From Peptococcaceae bacterium UBA4068 (GTDB lineage: Bacteria > Bacillota > Dehalobacteriia > UBA4068), in assembly GCA_002382665.1 (NCBI GenBank), contig DFZA01000010.1:62001-126000 (forward strand): a DNA stretch of 64,000 nucleotides, read 5' to 3'. A program made the translations under genes and the position numbers. Shown here piece by piece: positions 51,185 through 60,716 of this stretch (position 1 is its first letter; each line of letters begins with the position of its first letter). A model generated the notes under the pieces. The model did not search any database and had not been told where the DNA came from. It saw nothing but the letters and a program-made list of their open reading frames with translations.

Positions 51185-51949
51185 ATGGCTATCGCATATA
51201 AAACCGTAATTTCATTTGGTCTGGTGGCAATTCCCGTTAATCTCTATACGGCAATTGGTGACAATGATATACATTTTAATCAACTGCATGATGTAGATTT
51301 TCAGCGCATCCGCTATAAAAAGGTCTGTGGTCACTGCGGTAAAGAAGTTACCAATGAAGATATTGTCAAAGGTTATGAATATGACAAAGACAGCTATGTA
51401 GTAATTACCGATGACGATTTGGAAAAGATTAAAACCGCCAAAGACAGAACGATTCAAATAATGCATTTTACCAGCCTGAATCAGATCTCACCTATCTATT
51501 ACGATAAAACTTATCACAGTATCCCGCAAGCCGGCGGTGACAAGGCCTTTGAGCTGTTGCGTATAGCTCTGATGGAAGAACAAAAGGTCGCCATCGGTAA
51601 AACGGTGTTTGGCGCCAGGGAAACCATGTTGGCTATTATTCCCCGCGAGGACGGCATGTTGGTTCAGACTATGTATTACAACGATGATATTAAGGAAATG
51701 CCCAAAACTTACAATAAGCCTGCTATTTCCGATCAGGAAATTGCCATGGCTAAAACGCTGATTAACTCAATGGAAACTCCGTTTAACCCAGAAGAGTATC
51801 ACGATCAATATCAGCTCAAACTACGGGAATTGATTGCAACAAAAATTGCTGGTAAAGAAGTTGTCGCCAAAGAGCCTGAGCCACAAACCAACGTTATCGA
51901 CTTGATGGAAGCGCTGCAAAAAAGCATAGAAAGAGCAAAAGGCGCTTGA
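51185..51949 (+). CDS. ku: Ku-type DNA end-binding protein
   Basis: A 254-residue bacterial Ku. The N-terminal IAYKTVISFGLVAIPVNLYT, VCGHCGKEVTNEDIVKGYEY, and IMHFTSLNQISPIYYDKTYH are family hallmarks. It is of the short type, with only a small C-terminal extension after residue 230. It joins double-strand breaks with LigD in non-homologous end joining; no ligD is in the window. Spore formers often keep Ku for repair during outgrowth. Confidence 0.95.
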   Translation: MAIAYKTVISFGLVAIPVNLYTAIGDNDIHFNQLHDVDFQRIRYKKVCGHCGKEVTNEDIVKGYEYDKDSYVVITDDDLEKIKTAKDRTIQIMHFTSLNQISPIYYDKTYHSIPQAGGDKAFELLRIALMEEQKVAIGKTVFGARETMLAIIPREDGMLVQTMYYNDDIKEMPKTYNKPAISDQEIAMAKTLINSMETPFNPEEYHDQYQLKLRELIATKIAGKEVVAKEPEPQTNVIDLMEALQKSIERAKGA

Positions 51950-52061
51950 TAGATATATTTGGGATTAAAAGAATCGGCGCGATGCTAATCGAAGAAATGT
52001 CAGATCCGTCTTAGGGCCCTGCCATAAAGTGTTACACAATTATCTGGAAAATTCTCTTCAT

Positions 52062-52104
52062 AAATAGAAATGGTTGAGATTAATAATCTCAACCATTTCT
52101 ATTT
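52062..52104. terminator. Bidirectional terminator Ku / hydrogenase operon
   Basis: AAATAGAAATGGTTGAGATTA / TAATCTCAACCATTTCTATTT, a 21-bp perfect hairpin between convergent units. Confidence 0.88.
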
Positions 52105-53848
52105 ACTTTTCTTCCTTACTAAACGGATAAAGCGAACGTTTAGTATAGTGGGTATGCAGCAATTCATGGGACTTATGGCCTAACGGCTCTTTTAAAAATT
52201 CTTCATAGAGCTGGGTTATGGCAGGATTCTCATGCGATTTACGGATCGGTAAACCTGCATCCTCGTCATAAATGGCATCGATACGTTTCTGGCGAATTTC
52301 ATTGGTCGTGCCATAAGGCTGGCCGCCACCACCGATGCAGCCACCGGGGCAAGCCATAACTTCGATGAAGTGATAGAACTTTTCGCCGGCGCGGATGGCA
52401 TCCAACAGCTTCCGGGCATTACCGGTGGTATGGGCAACAGCGACTTTAACTTCGAGACCGTCCAAATCAACGGTAGCTTCTTTGATACCCTCCATACCTC
52501 TGACCGCCGTGAAATTGATATCTTGCAGCGTCTTACCTGTAACAACTTCATAAACGGTCCTCAAAGCAGCTTCCATAACACCGCCGGTAGCACCGAAAAT
52601 CACAGCAGCGCCGGTGTACATGCCCATCGGCGCATCGAAATCTTCCGGAGCAATATTGACAATATCAATACCGGCTTCTCTGATCATACGGGCCAATTCG
52701 CGAGTGGTCAGAACTACATCAACATCCTGATAACCGCTGCTATTCATTTCCGGTCTAATACATTCAAATTTCTTAGCCGTGCAAGGCATAAAGGAAACGC
52801 TGTAAATATCAGCAGGATCTATGCTGGCTTTTTCAGCATAATAAGTCTTCACTAAAGCGCCAAACATTTGCTGCGGTGATTTACAAGTCGAAAGGTTATC
52901 CAGGAAATCAGGATAAAAATGTTCACAGTATTTAATCCAGCCGGGGCTGCAGGATGTGATCATCGGCAGCTTACCGCCATTGTTAATTCTATGAAGCAAC
53001 TCGTTGCCCTCTTCAATAATTGTTAAGTCGGCTGTAAAATTGGTATGAAAAACTTTATCAAAACCGATTTGACGTAACGCGGCAACGATTTTGCCCATTT
53101 CCAGCTCGCCAGCGTTTAAACCGAATTCTTCAGCTAAAGCAACACGGATAGCCGGAGCCATTTGACAGACAACATGCTTCTTGGGATCGCAAATTGCATC
53201 CCAGACTTGTTCGTGTTGGTCGTTTTCATAAATAGCGCCAACCGGACAGGCATGGACGCATTGACCACAATTAATGCAGGCTACTTCGCCTAATCCTAAA
53301 TTTAATACCGGGGCTACGCCAACTTTAAACCCTCTGTTGTATTTGCTGTAAACAGCCGCAGTTTGTACTCTCTCACATACTTCAATACAACGACCACATT
53401 TTATGCACTTGTTGGGATCGCGATGCACGCCGGGACTGGTAAGATCAAGCAGCAGGTTCTCATCAATATGTTCAAACCGGTTTTCACGTACATTATATTC
53501 ATGAGCAAGCGTTTGCAATTCACAATTTTGATTGCGAATACATTGCAAACAATCCTGGGGATGATGAGCAAGTATCAGCTCTAAGACCGTTTTTCTTGCT
53601 TCACGAACTGCCATAGTATTGGTTTTAATAACCATATCTTTGCCAACCGCCGTAGCACAAGCTGCCTGCAATAACTGTACTCCCTCAACCTCGACAACAC
53701 ATATCCGGCAATTGGCTTTAATTGACTGATCGGGATGGTAGCAAAGAGTAGGTATTTTAATTCCCACCGTTTTAGCTGCGTCAAGTATAGTTGTACCTTT
53801 TGCAACCTCAACTTTACATCCATCAATGACCGCAGTAACCGTTTCCAT
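52103..53848 (-). CDS. hydA: [FeFe]-hydrogenase catalytic subunit HydA
   Basis: A 581-residue NADH-linked [FeFe]-hydrogenase subunit. N-terminal [2Fe-2S] domain (CYHPDQSIKANCRIC), His-ligated cluster (HHPQDCLQCIRNQNC), two ferredoxin-type clusters (CIKCGRCIEVCERV, CINCGQCVHACPVG), and the three H-cluster motifs TSCSPGW, MPCTAKK and MACPGGCIGGGGQP. ATG 53848 follows AAGGAG at 11 bases. It has no C-terminal [2Fe-2S] extension. It is the last gene of hydCBA. Confidence 0.95.
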   Translation of the reverse strand: METVTAVIDGCKVEVAKGTTILDAAKTVGIKIPTLCYHPDQSIKANCRICVVEVEGVQLLQAACATAVGKDMVIKTNTMAVREARKTVLELILAHHPQDCLQCIRNQNCELQTLAHEYNVRENRFEHIDENLLLDLTSPGVHRDPNKCIKCGRCIEVCERVQTAAVYSKYNRGFKVGVAPVLNLGLGEVACINCGQCVHACPVGAIYENDQHEQVWDAICDPKKHVVCQMAPAIRVALAEEFGLNAGELEMGKIVAALRQIGFDKVFHTNFTADLTIIEEGNELLHRINNGGKLPMITSCSPGWIKYCEHFYPDFLDNLSTCKSPQQMFGALVKTYYAEKASIDPADIYSVSFMPCTAKKFECIRPEMNSSGYQDVDVVLTTRELARMIREAGIDIVNIAPEDFDAPMGMYTGAAVIFGATGGVMEAALRTVYEVVTGKTLQDINFTAVRGMEGIKEATVDLDGLEVKVAVAHTTGNARKLLDAIRAGEKFYHFIEVMACPGGCIGGGGQPYGTTNEIRQKRIDAIYDEDAGLPIRKSHENPAITQLYEEFLKEPLGHKSHELLHTHYTKRSLYPFSKEEK

Positions 53849-53885
53849 TATATTAATCACTCCTTTTTCCAGCAAATAATTCTCT

Positions 53886-55145
53886 TTAACTATTTTGTAA
53901 TAGTTTTTCTTCAAACTTATTGCCAAAGAATTTAATGGCTGTCTGAACAGGGGTTGGCGCTGCCTGACCCAATCCGCATAGTGCCGATTTGTTCATAACC
54001 CGCGCTAAACCGTTTGCTATCTTTAAATCTTTTACCGTAGCCTTGCCATCGCAAACTTTAACCATAAAATCATATAGCCGCTGGCATCCTTCTCTGCATG
54101 GAGTGCATTTGCCGCAGGATTCTTCAGTAAAAAAATGCGCCATATTTTTAACAACATCGAGTAAATCCCGTTTATCGTTAATTACAAACACCGCACCTGT
54201 GCCAAGGCTACCGCCAGCCGCCATCATCGAATCAAAATCTATCGGCGTGTTCAGCAAAGACTCAGGTAAGACACCGCCCGAATTACCGCCAACTTGAACG
54301 GCCAGAAAATCCCCGCCTGTTACCCCGCCGCCGAAACCATAAATAATATCATAAAGGGTAGTATCCGTAGGAACCTCGACAAAGGTTTTATTTACAACAT
54401 CACCGCTTAAAGTCATTATTTTAGTGCCCGGGTATTTGACCGCCCCAATACTGGCAAACCATTTACCGCCATTGTTTAGGATCGCAGGAATATTAGCAAG
54501 GGTCTCAACATTATTAATCACGGTAGGTTTACCCCATAAGCCAACAGTTCCGGGATAAGGAGGTCTGATCCGCGGTTCACCGCGTTTCCCTTCAATGGAC
54601 TCAATAATAGCAGTCTCTTCGCCGCAGACAAAAGCAAATGCGCCGGAAAACACTTCCAGATCAAAATCAAATCCGGAACCAAGAATATTTTTACCCATCA
54701 TTCCAGCTGCTTTGGTGCCAGTGATTGCGGTATTTAGAGATTGCTGAGACTGCGGGTACTCGCCTCTGACATAGATATAGCCTTTGGTTGCGCCCAAAGT
54801 ATAGCCGGCAATTGTCAACGCTTCTATAAGACGATATGGATCTTTGTCCATAATCAGTCTATCTTTATATGTACCCGGTTCGCCCTCATCAGCATTGCAA
54901 ACGATATACTTCTGATCTGCTTCAATAGGCGCTGTGAAGCTCCATTTCAACCAGGTAGGGAACCCGGCGCCGCCGCGACCCCTCAAACCTGATGCTTTCA
55001 ATTCATCGATTATTGCTGCAGAACTCATAGTTAAGGCCTTTTTCAGCGCCTGATAACCGCCCTGGGCAATGTACTCGTCTATTGATGCGGGATTAATCTT
55101 GTCATAATTATTAAGTACAATTCTTTGTTCTTTTGCTAAAGACAT
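53886..55145 (-). CDS. hydB: NuoF-like hydrogenase subunit HydB (core only)
   Basis: A 419-residue flavoprotein, the NADH/FMN-binding part of the hydrogenase. GLRGRGGAGFPTWLKWSF, CNADEGEPGTYKDR, GAYICGEE-type GAFAFVCGEETA, and the cluster motif ESCGKCTPCREGC are present. It lacks the N-terminal [2Fe-2S] and the C-terminal ferredoxin domains found in long HydB of Thermotoga. Short HydB of this form occurs in NADH-dependent, non-bifurcating Hyd1ABC of Syntrophomonas. Confidence 0.92.
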   Translation of the reverse strand: MSLAKEQRIVLNNYDKINPASIDEYIAQGGYQALKKALTMSSAAIIDELKASGLRGRGGAGFPTWLKWSFTAPIEADQKYIVCNADEGEPGTYKDRLIMDKDPYRLIEALTIAGYTLGATKGYIYVRGEYPQSQQSLNTAITGTKAAGMMGKNILGSGFDFDLEVFSGAFAFVCGEETAIIESIEGKRGEPRIRPPYPGTVGLWGKPTVINNVETLANIPAILNNGGKWFASIGAVKYPGTKIMTLSGDVVNKTFVEVPTDTTLYDIIYGFGGGVTGGDFLAVQVGGNSGGVLPESLLNTPIDFDSMMAAGGSLGTGAVFVINDKRDLLDVVKNMAHFFTEESCGKCTPCREGCQRLYDFMVKVCDGKATVKDLKIANGLARVMNKSALCGLGQAAPTPVQTAIKFFGNKFEEKLLQNS

Positions 55146-55170
55146 TAAGTTTACCCTCCCTCCAGTTTAT

Positions 55171-55632
55171 TTAAAACCGGGCCAATATTTCCGGAATCTC
55201 TTCAATTGAAACGTTAAAGTATGGTTGTTGGTTAATAGTAAAAACAGGGGCCTCCTGGCACATTCCAACGCATTGACAGAATTCTAATGTAAATTTGCCA
55301 TCCAAGGTCGTTTCACCGGCTTTAATACCCAATTGTTTTTCAAAAGCCGCTACAAGCTCTGCAGCTCCGGCAATATGACATGGCGCACTTTCGCAAAATC
55401 GGATAACATTTTTGCCTCTTTGATTAACAGCAAATTTAGCATAAAATGTCGCAACTCCATATATTTGTGAAACCGGAATATTAAAAACCTGTGATAATTT
55501 TACCAGCGCTTCTTCAGGGATGACCTTGTACTTTTCATCAATAGCATGAAGAGCCGGCAGCAAACCACTTTTTACATCTTTGAATTCGGCTATGATTTTA
55601 TCTACAGACACATTTGTATAGCTATCTACCAT
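55171..55632 (-). CDS. hydC: NuoE-like hydrogenase subunit HydC
   Basis: A 153-residue thioredoxin-like [2Fe-2S] protein. The cluster cysteines are in RFCESAPCHIAGA and EFCQCVGMCQEAP. It relays electrons between HydB and HydA. ATG 55632 is used; a GTG at 55644 sits in the ribosome site. First gene of hydCBA, 25 bases ahead of hydB. Confidence 0.92.
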   Translation of the reverse strand: MVDSYTNVSVDKIIAEFKDVKSGLLPALHAIDEKYKVIPEEALVKLSQVFNIPVSQIYGVATFYAKFAVNQRGKNVIRFCESAPCHIAGAAELVAAFEKQLGIKAGETTLDGKFTLEFCQCVGMCQEAPVFTINQQPYFNVSIEEIPEILARF

Positions 55633-55653
55633 ATATATTTTCACCCCCCAAAG

Positions 55654-55917
55654 CTAGCAATCAATAAAATCAGTGGCGTAGAATAAGTATCCCGGAAATT
55701 GCTCAAGCTCGACAAAAGTAAACAAATCATAGCCATGCATTTCTCTTACTGTATAAACCCCCCCTTTTATGAGCATCTTTGTTGCGTTTTTCCCAGCATC
55801 GAAATAATCATCACGGTCATGTTCAGGTGCGACAAACTCCACCTTGTCCCCCTGCTTAGCATAAAGATTCATACACTTTTGTTCATTCTCCAACCGTTTA
55901 CATATCGAACTACTCAC
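55654..55917 (-). CDS. Small protein upstream of hydC, unknown
   Basis: An 87-residue protein with no membrane segment. Its core reads GDKVEFVAPEHDRDDYFDAG and KMLIKGGVYTVREMHGYDLF, ending YLFYATDFIDC; it is rich in acidic and aromatic residues and looks like a beta-barrel. The GTG at 55917 fits AAAGGAG nine bases upstream. It ends 21 bases before hydC and so probably starts the operon. Unknown family; a hydrogenase accessory role is possible. Confidence 0.6.
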   Translation of the reverse strand: MSSSICKRLENEQKCMNLYAKQGDKVEFVAPEHDRDDYFDAGKNATKMLIKGGVYTVREMHGYDLFTFVELEQFPGYLFYATDFIDC

Positions 55918-56158
55918 TATAATCATCTCCTTTTTTATTTTTGGTCAAGTTTATAGTGATAAGTATGATTAAATTTTCCATCTTATGCTTGATAAAGAAA
56001 ATCAAAAGCTCTAAAAATTCTGATTCAAAATAAAAAATCAAGATCCATGAGATCTTGACACAAAAATTAAAATAGATATTATTAAAAAATTGCATTCGTT
56101 TTAATAATATCGTAAGATTAATAGTAGAAAAAAAACTATATATTCTAAAGGAGAAGCT

Positions 56159-57610
56159 GTGGTAAGCATCAACTGTACCGATGATAATAATTCTATTTAT
56201 AAATTAATATCCAGATATTCGGCAACGAATACCTGTCCTATGCATATGCCCGGGCACAAAAGAAACAACCGGCTCTTGAGCGATGATTTGCCATATAACA
56301 TAGATATTTCGGAAATCAGCGGTTTCGATGATCTTCATGACCCGCAAGGTATTATCAAACAAACTTCTGAAATTGCCAATACCTTGTATGGCAGTAACAA
56401 GACTTTTCTGTTGGTCAACGGCAGTAGCTGCGGTATATTAGCAGGCATACGCGCTGCAGTTAAACGCGGGGGAAAAATAATCATGGACCGGAACTGTCAT
56501 CGTTCCGTCTATCATGCCGCCGAATTAAATGGTCTGCAAACTGTTTATTTGCTGCCGGAAACTGACCAACAAACCGGTATCAGCGGTAGTATTTCTCCGC
56601 TGCAGGTTGAACAAGAGCTAGCTAATAACCCCGATGCTAAATTAATTGTCATCACCTCGCCGACTTACGAAGGCGTAATCAGTGATATTAGCAAAATCAC
56701 CGCTGCCGCGCATCAAAGAGATGTTACTGTTTTGATCGATGCGGCACATGGTGCACATCTGGGATTTTCAGATTATTTTCCGGTTAATGCCAATAATTCC
56801 GGTGCTGATTTGGTTGTACAAAGTTTACATAAAACCCTGCCGGCGCTTACCCAATGCGCGCTTGCGCATATCAACGGCAGTTTAATCGACCCAAATAAAA
56901 TGGCCAAAGAGCTGGCAATATTTGAAACCAGCAGCCCTTCTTATGTTTTGTTGGCTTCGATTGATAGTTGCCTGCGTCTGCTGAAAAACAATAAAGACGG
57001 GCTGTTTAAGGATATTAAAAACAATATCGGGTGTTTTGACAATGCCATTAAAGAAGTAGAAAACATCCATATCGTCTGCCACGGCAGCGATCATTTATAT
57101 AACCATCCACACTTTTTCGGCTATGACCCAGGGAAAATCGTTATCAGCACCCGGGGAACTAATCTAACAGGTATTAAGCTGGCGCAAATTATGCGCGGCC
57201 AATATAAAATTGAACTGGAAATGGCTGCGGCCGACTATGCCATAGCCATCACCAGCATCTGTGACAGTAAAGAAAATTTCGAGCGGCTAGCTGATGCATT
57301 AAATAGAATAGATCAGACCGTAATCCCTAAATATCCAATTCCAAATTATAAAAATACGCTTCCGCGGCAGGTAATGTCTATCAGCGATGCTTTAGAACTA
57401 AATAGTATTGCTGTACCATTAACGGATGCTATTGGCATGGTTGCGCTAGAATATGTTTGGGCCTATCCGCCAGGCATACCCCTGATTGTTCCCGGAGAAA
57501 TAATTGATGAAAACATCATTGAGCAAATCAATATATTTGTTTCAACAGGCATTATGCTCAAAAGCACAGATGGTGAAATATCAAGACAAATAGCAGCGAT
57601 ATCTGTTTAA
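56159..57610 (+). CDS. Orn/Lys/Arg decarboxylase-family PLP enzyme
   Basis: A 483-residue fold-type I decarboxylase of the short, Gram-positive (SpeA/YaaO-like) type. CPMHMPGHKRN, DISEISGFDDLHDPQGI, DAAHGAHLGFSDYF and the Schiff-base lysine in VVQSLHKTLPALTQ are family motifs. It makes a polyamine or agmatine; the substrate cannot be told from sequence. GTG start with AAAGGAG. Single gene. Confidence 0.92.
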   Translation: MVSINCTDDNNSIYKLISRYSATNTCPMHMPGHKRNNRLLSDDLPYNIDISEISGFDDLHDPQGIIKQTSEIANTLYGSNKTFLLVNGSSCGILAGIRAAVKRGGKIIMDRNCHRSVYHAAELNGLQTVYLLPETDQQTGISGSISPLQVEQELANNPDAKLIVITSPTYEGVISDISKITAAAHQRDVTVLIDAAHGAHLGFSDYFPVNANNSGADLVVQSLHKTLPALTQCALAHINGSLIDPNKMAKELAIFETSSPSYVLLASIDSCLRLLKNNKDGLFKDIKNNIGCFDNAIKEVENIHIVCHGSDHLYNHPHFFGYDPGKIVISTRGTNLTGIKLAQIMRGQYKIELEMAAADYAIAITSICDSKENFERLADALNRIDQTVIPKYPIPNYKNTLPRQVMSISDALELNSIAVPLTDAIGMVALEYVWAYPPGIPLIVPGEIIDENIIEQINIFVSTGIMLKSTDGEISRQIAAISV

Positions 57611-57710
57611 ATGTTTTGGTAATGGTTTTAAAAAGCTGATAAGAACAAATATTATTAGAAGTTATAGATTTCTTGCAGGATTTATGATAGCATAATTAAA
57701 TAAATAAAAG

Positions 57711-57741
57711 TTGACATATTGGTATCGTTGTCACATATATA
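57711..57741 (+). promoter_or_regulatory. Promoter with TGACA/TGTCA inverted repeat before the DUF364 gene
   Basis: TTGACA (57711-57716) and a TATATA-like -10 at 57736-57741. TGACA and TGTCA (57729-57733) form an inverted repeat with a 12-base gap, a possible binding site for a metal-responsive regulator. Confidence 0.5.
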
Positions 57742-57815
57742 AGTATTTTTACTCGCATAGCAAGATGAAATATTCTAAGTAGTAGATTTACTATTTTTTA
57801 TTAGGAGAAAAAGAA

Positions 57816-58559
57816 ATGGAAAAACAAGAACTCTTTAAAAAGCTAAAATTTGAATTTGCTAAAATAATTGATCAGTATGATTTACAATCTGATAAAATCA
57901 ATATTGCTACACAATCACTGACGCCGGAGGAAGCCATAGGAATAACTGAGCGAAAAGATTTCCCTATTCTGTTTGGCAAAGAGATAATGCTTCAGGCTGA
58001 TTATCTTGGAGCAAAAGGTCAGGCGTTTACAGACGCCCCTGCCGTTTTTCACGGTACACTCAAAGATATATTAAATCTGGATCTTACTAATGATGATCAT
58101 TCAATAGGGTTGTTTATCGCTTCAATGAATGCTGTTATGAGAAAAATTGAATTGATTGATAAAACGATCCACTGCAAAAATAGGGATCCGGAAATCTGCG
58201 CTAATGAAATTGTGTCTTTTATAAAAGATCACTATGATGATCCTAAAATCACATTAATTGGTTATCAGCCTGCGATAATTGACATTCTCTCGAAAGAATT
58301 CAGACTTCGAGTATTGGACTTAAATCCTGATAATGTCGGGCAAATCAAATACGGCATTAAGATAGAGCACGGAGAAAATGATTTCCAGCAAGCTGTAATG
58401 GAATGGGCCAATTTAATACTATGCACCGGAAGCACTTTATGTAACGGTACTATTGTAAACTTTATTGATATTGGAAAAGAAGTTCTCTTTTTCGGAACAA
58501 CTATATCAGCAACTGCTAAATTATTGGGTCTGAAAAGAATATGCCCTTGCTCTATGTAA
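57816..58559 (+). CDS. DUF364 Rossmann-like putative heavy-metal chelation protein
   Basis: A 247-residue protein with an N-terminal DUF4213/Rossmann-like domain and a C-terminal DUF364 part (ITLIGYQPAIIDILSK, RVLDLNPDNVGQ, LILCTGSTLCNGTIVNF, FFGTTISATAKLLGLKRICP). DUF364 proteins are found near molybdate/tungstate and iron transporters and are called heavy-metal chelating by structure. It is convergent with the Mo/W transporter genes. Confidence 0.85.
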   Translation: MEKQELFKKLKFEFAKIIDQYDLQSDKINIATQSLTPEEAIGITERKDFPILFGKEIMLQADYLGAKGQAFTDAPAVFHGTLKDILNLDLTNDDHSIGLFIASMNAVMRKIELIDKTIHCKNRDPEICANEIVSFIKDHYDDPKITLIGYQPAIIDILSKEFRLRVLDLNPDNVGQIKYGIKIEHGENDFQQAVMEWANLILCTGSTLCNGTIVNFIDIGKEVLFFGTTISATAKLLGLKRICPCSM

Positions 58560-58629
58560 ATTTTTAAGGATGAATTTACTTTTTGTCTGTAAACTACATT
58601 TCGTGACATTAACATTTTTTAAAAAAACA

Positions 58630-58672
58630 AGCTCGCCTCATAGATTTCGTATTTGAGGCGAGCTGCTTTTTT
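58630..58672. terminator. Bidirectional terminator DUF364 / Mo-W transporter
   Basis: AGCTCGCCTCA / TGAGGCGAGCT hairpin with A-run and T-run at either side. Confidence 0.85.
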
Positions 58673-58710
58673 AAATCCTTGTCAGCATCTTAAAAAACAC
58701 AATTTAGTAT

Positions 58711-59755
58711 TTAAAATACATGAACTGCTGTACTCCTAAAAATAGCATAAACATTTTGCCCCGGCTCCAGATTCATTTCTTCCAAAGAGTGTTTTGTAAC
58801 CAAAGCCGAGAAGGTTATACCAGCATCAAGGATTAACTTAATAAAAGGCCCCTGTGATACTATTTTAGTAATTCTGGCATTCAACAAATTTCGAGCACTA
58901 CTGGGGAAACATTCTCTGGAAATAATTATATTCTCCGGACGAATAGCTACCCGCACTTTTCCTTTAAGATTTGTTACCGCACTTAAGCATACAGAACCAA
59001 TACGGATATTTGTCCCATCTGCATTATCAGCGGCCACTCCATTGTAAATATTTTCCATGCCAACGAATTCAGCCACAAACTGTGATTGGGGGGTTTGAAA
59101 CACTTCTTCCGGCCGGCCTGCTTGGACCAATTCGCCACCATGCATAATCCCTACCCGATCAGCCATGATAAACGCTTCATTAAAATCGTGGGTTACATGT
59201 ATAGTAGTAGTTTTTATTTCTTGATGAATATTTTTCAATTCTTGCTGAAATAATTCCTTACTGCACGGATCTAAAGCGCTTAACGGTTCGTCCAGCAGCA
59301 ATACCTCCGGTTCCGTAACCAATGCTCTGGCAAGCGCTACCCTTTGCTGCTCACCACCGCTTAATGTTGAAGGATGACGTTCCAATAAATCTACTATGTT
59401 CAATAGAGACGTTATCTGTTCGAGTTTTTGTTTAATGATTTTGGGAGAGACCTTTTTAAGCTTTAGAGCAAAAACAATATTGCCCCGCACATTAAGATTG
59501 GGAAATAACATATAATCCTGATAAACAAAGGCTATGTGGCGTTTCCTCTGGATATTCTGATGTTACATTACGACCATTTATCCAAATCTCGCCCTTATCC
59601 GGCCTGTACATTCCTGAAATCAGCTCAAGAACAACAGTTTTCCCAGCCCCTGTTGGCCCTAACATTACAAAGTATTCATTATCACTTATGCTTAAATTAA
59701 TATTTTTTAAATTAAAATCACTAATTCGTTTAGAAACATTACGTAAATTTATCAT
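58711..59755 (-). pseudogene. Mo/W ABC transporter ATPase, frameshifted
   Basis: Two fragments cover one ModC/WtpC-type gene of about 348 codons. Walker A GPTGAGKT is in the first part; LSGGEQQRVALARAL, VLLLDEPLSALD, HVTHD and a C-terminal TOBE-type domain are in the second. At about 59540 the text CCAGAGGAAACGCC carries one extra base compared with the frame that reads on to RHIAFVYQDYMLF, so one G would restore it. Active-site motifs are all intact, so the break is recent or an error. ATG 59755 with AGGAG. Confidence 0.85.
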
Positions 59756-59770
59756 GTTTTACTCCTGGTC

Positions 59771-60618
59771 TTAGTTAATACGGGAAACTTGGTTCGTCTT
59801 ACCCCCTACTATTTCGAATATAAAAAGTGATATTAATGAAATAATAATCAGGCAAGTAGCCGCTGCCATAGCTGTTTCAAGGTTGCCGATTGACATATTT
59901 AAATACAATGCAACCGGCAAGGTTTCTGTTACCATCCGGGTTGCACCGGCAACCATCAGCGCACAACCGAATTCTCCAATAGCTCGGGACCAGCTTATTA
60001 CCAAACCGGCAATAATGCCGTTTTTGGCAATTGGCAAGGTTACTTTATAGAATGCCTGCCACTGAGAACATCCCAAAGTACGGGCTACAAACTCTAGGCG
60101 CGGATCAATATAAGCAAAAGTGTTCTTTTATACCCTGGTCATATAAGGTGTAATAATAAAGAATTGTGCCAGGATAATTCCATTTACAGAAAAAACAAAC
60201 CTCAACCCGTGTTCAGCCAAGGTTGATCCAAACGGGGTAGTAGCAAAAAGAAGCAATAACGCTACTCCGGAAACCAACGGGGGAAGCGATATTGGTATAT
60301 TTAGAATCACATTTATAAATTTACGTCCCGGAATTTTAAACCGCTCTAATCCATAAGATACCGGTAAAGCAAAAAACAAACAAATCAATGTTGAAGTAAC
60401 TGAAGTCAGTAAGCTAAGCCGGATGGCAAACTGAATTTCCTGACTAGCCAGGCTTTGTAATAGACTGGCGAGTCCTTTGATACTATATTGGCTAAAGCCG
60501 CGAGGAAAAAAACAAATAAAATAATAACAAAGAATATGATAATACCTTGGAAAATTTTATTGTTTAATATATTCGGACATTTATGTTTATTTGTAAATAA
60601 ATTACGGTTTATTTCCAT
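59771..60618 (-). pseudogene. Mo/W ABC transporter permease, doubly broken
   Basis: Three pieces of one ModB/WtpB-type permease. ATG 60618 begins a first helix (IIIFFVIILFVFFLAAL); a frame change at about 60480 leads to QEIQFAIRLSLLTSVTSTL and the central helices; then a TAA at 60128-60130 stops the frame after PYMTRV, and the same frame continues with KNTFAYIDPRLEF and the EAA-loop region LGCSQWQAFYKVTLP. So one indel and one nonsense codon are both needed to explain it. Confidence 0.85.
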
Positions 60619-60654
60619 CAATTTCTCCTTGTTCTGCCAAATCACATATCAAAA

Positions 60655-60696
60655 TACGCCAAGGCATGCTGTTGATGATTGCCTGCACTTGGCGTA
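60655..60696 (-). terminator. Partial terminator between modA and modB
   Basis: TACGCCAAG / CTTGGCGTA arms around a large loop, followed on the minus strand by TTTT. It may keep binding-protein mRNA in excess over the permease mRNA. Confidence 0.6.
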
Positions 60697-60716
60697 CTTA
60701 AATGTTAAACTATAAA

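Noticed and set aside
51957..52055. Possible IS256-type end or transposase remnant (TTACACAATTAT)
   Set aside because: Only one short similarity and no second inverted repeat or transposase frame; too weak to call.
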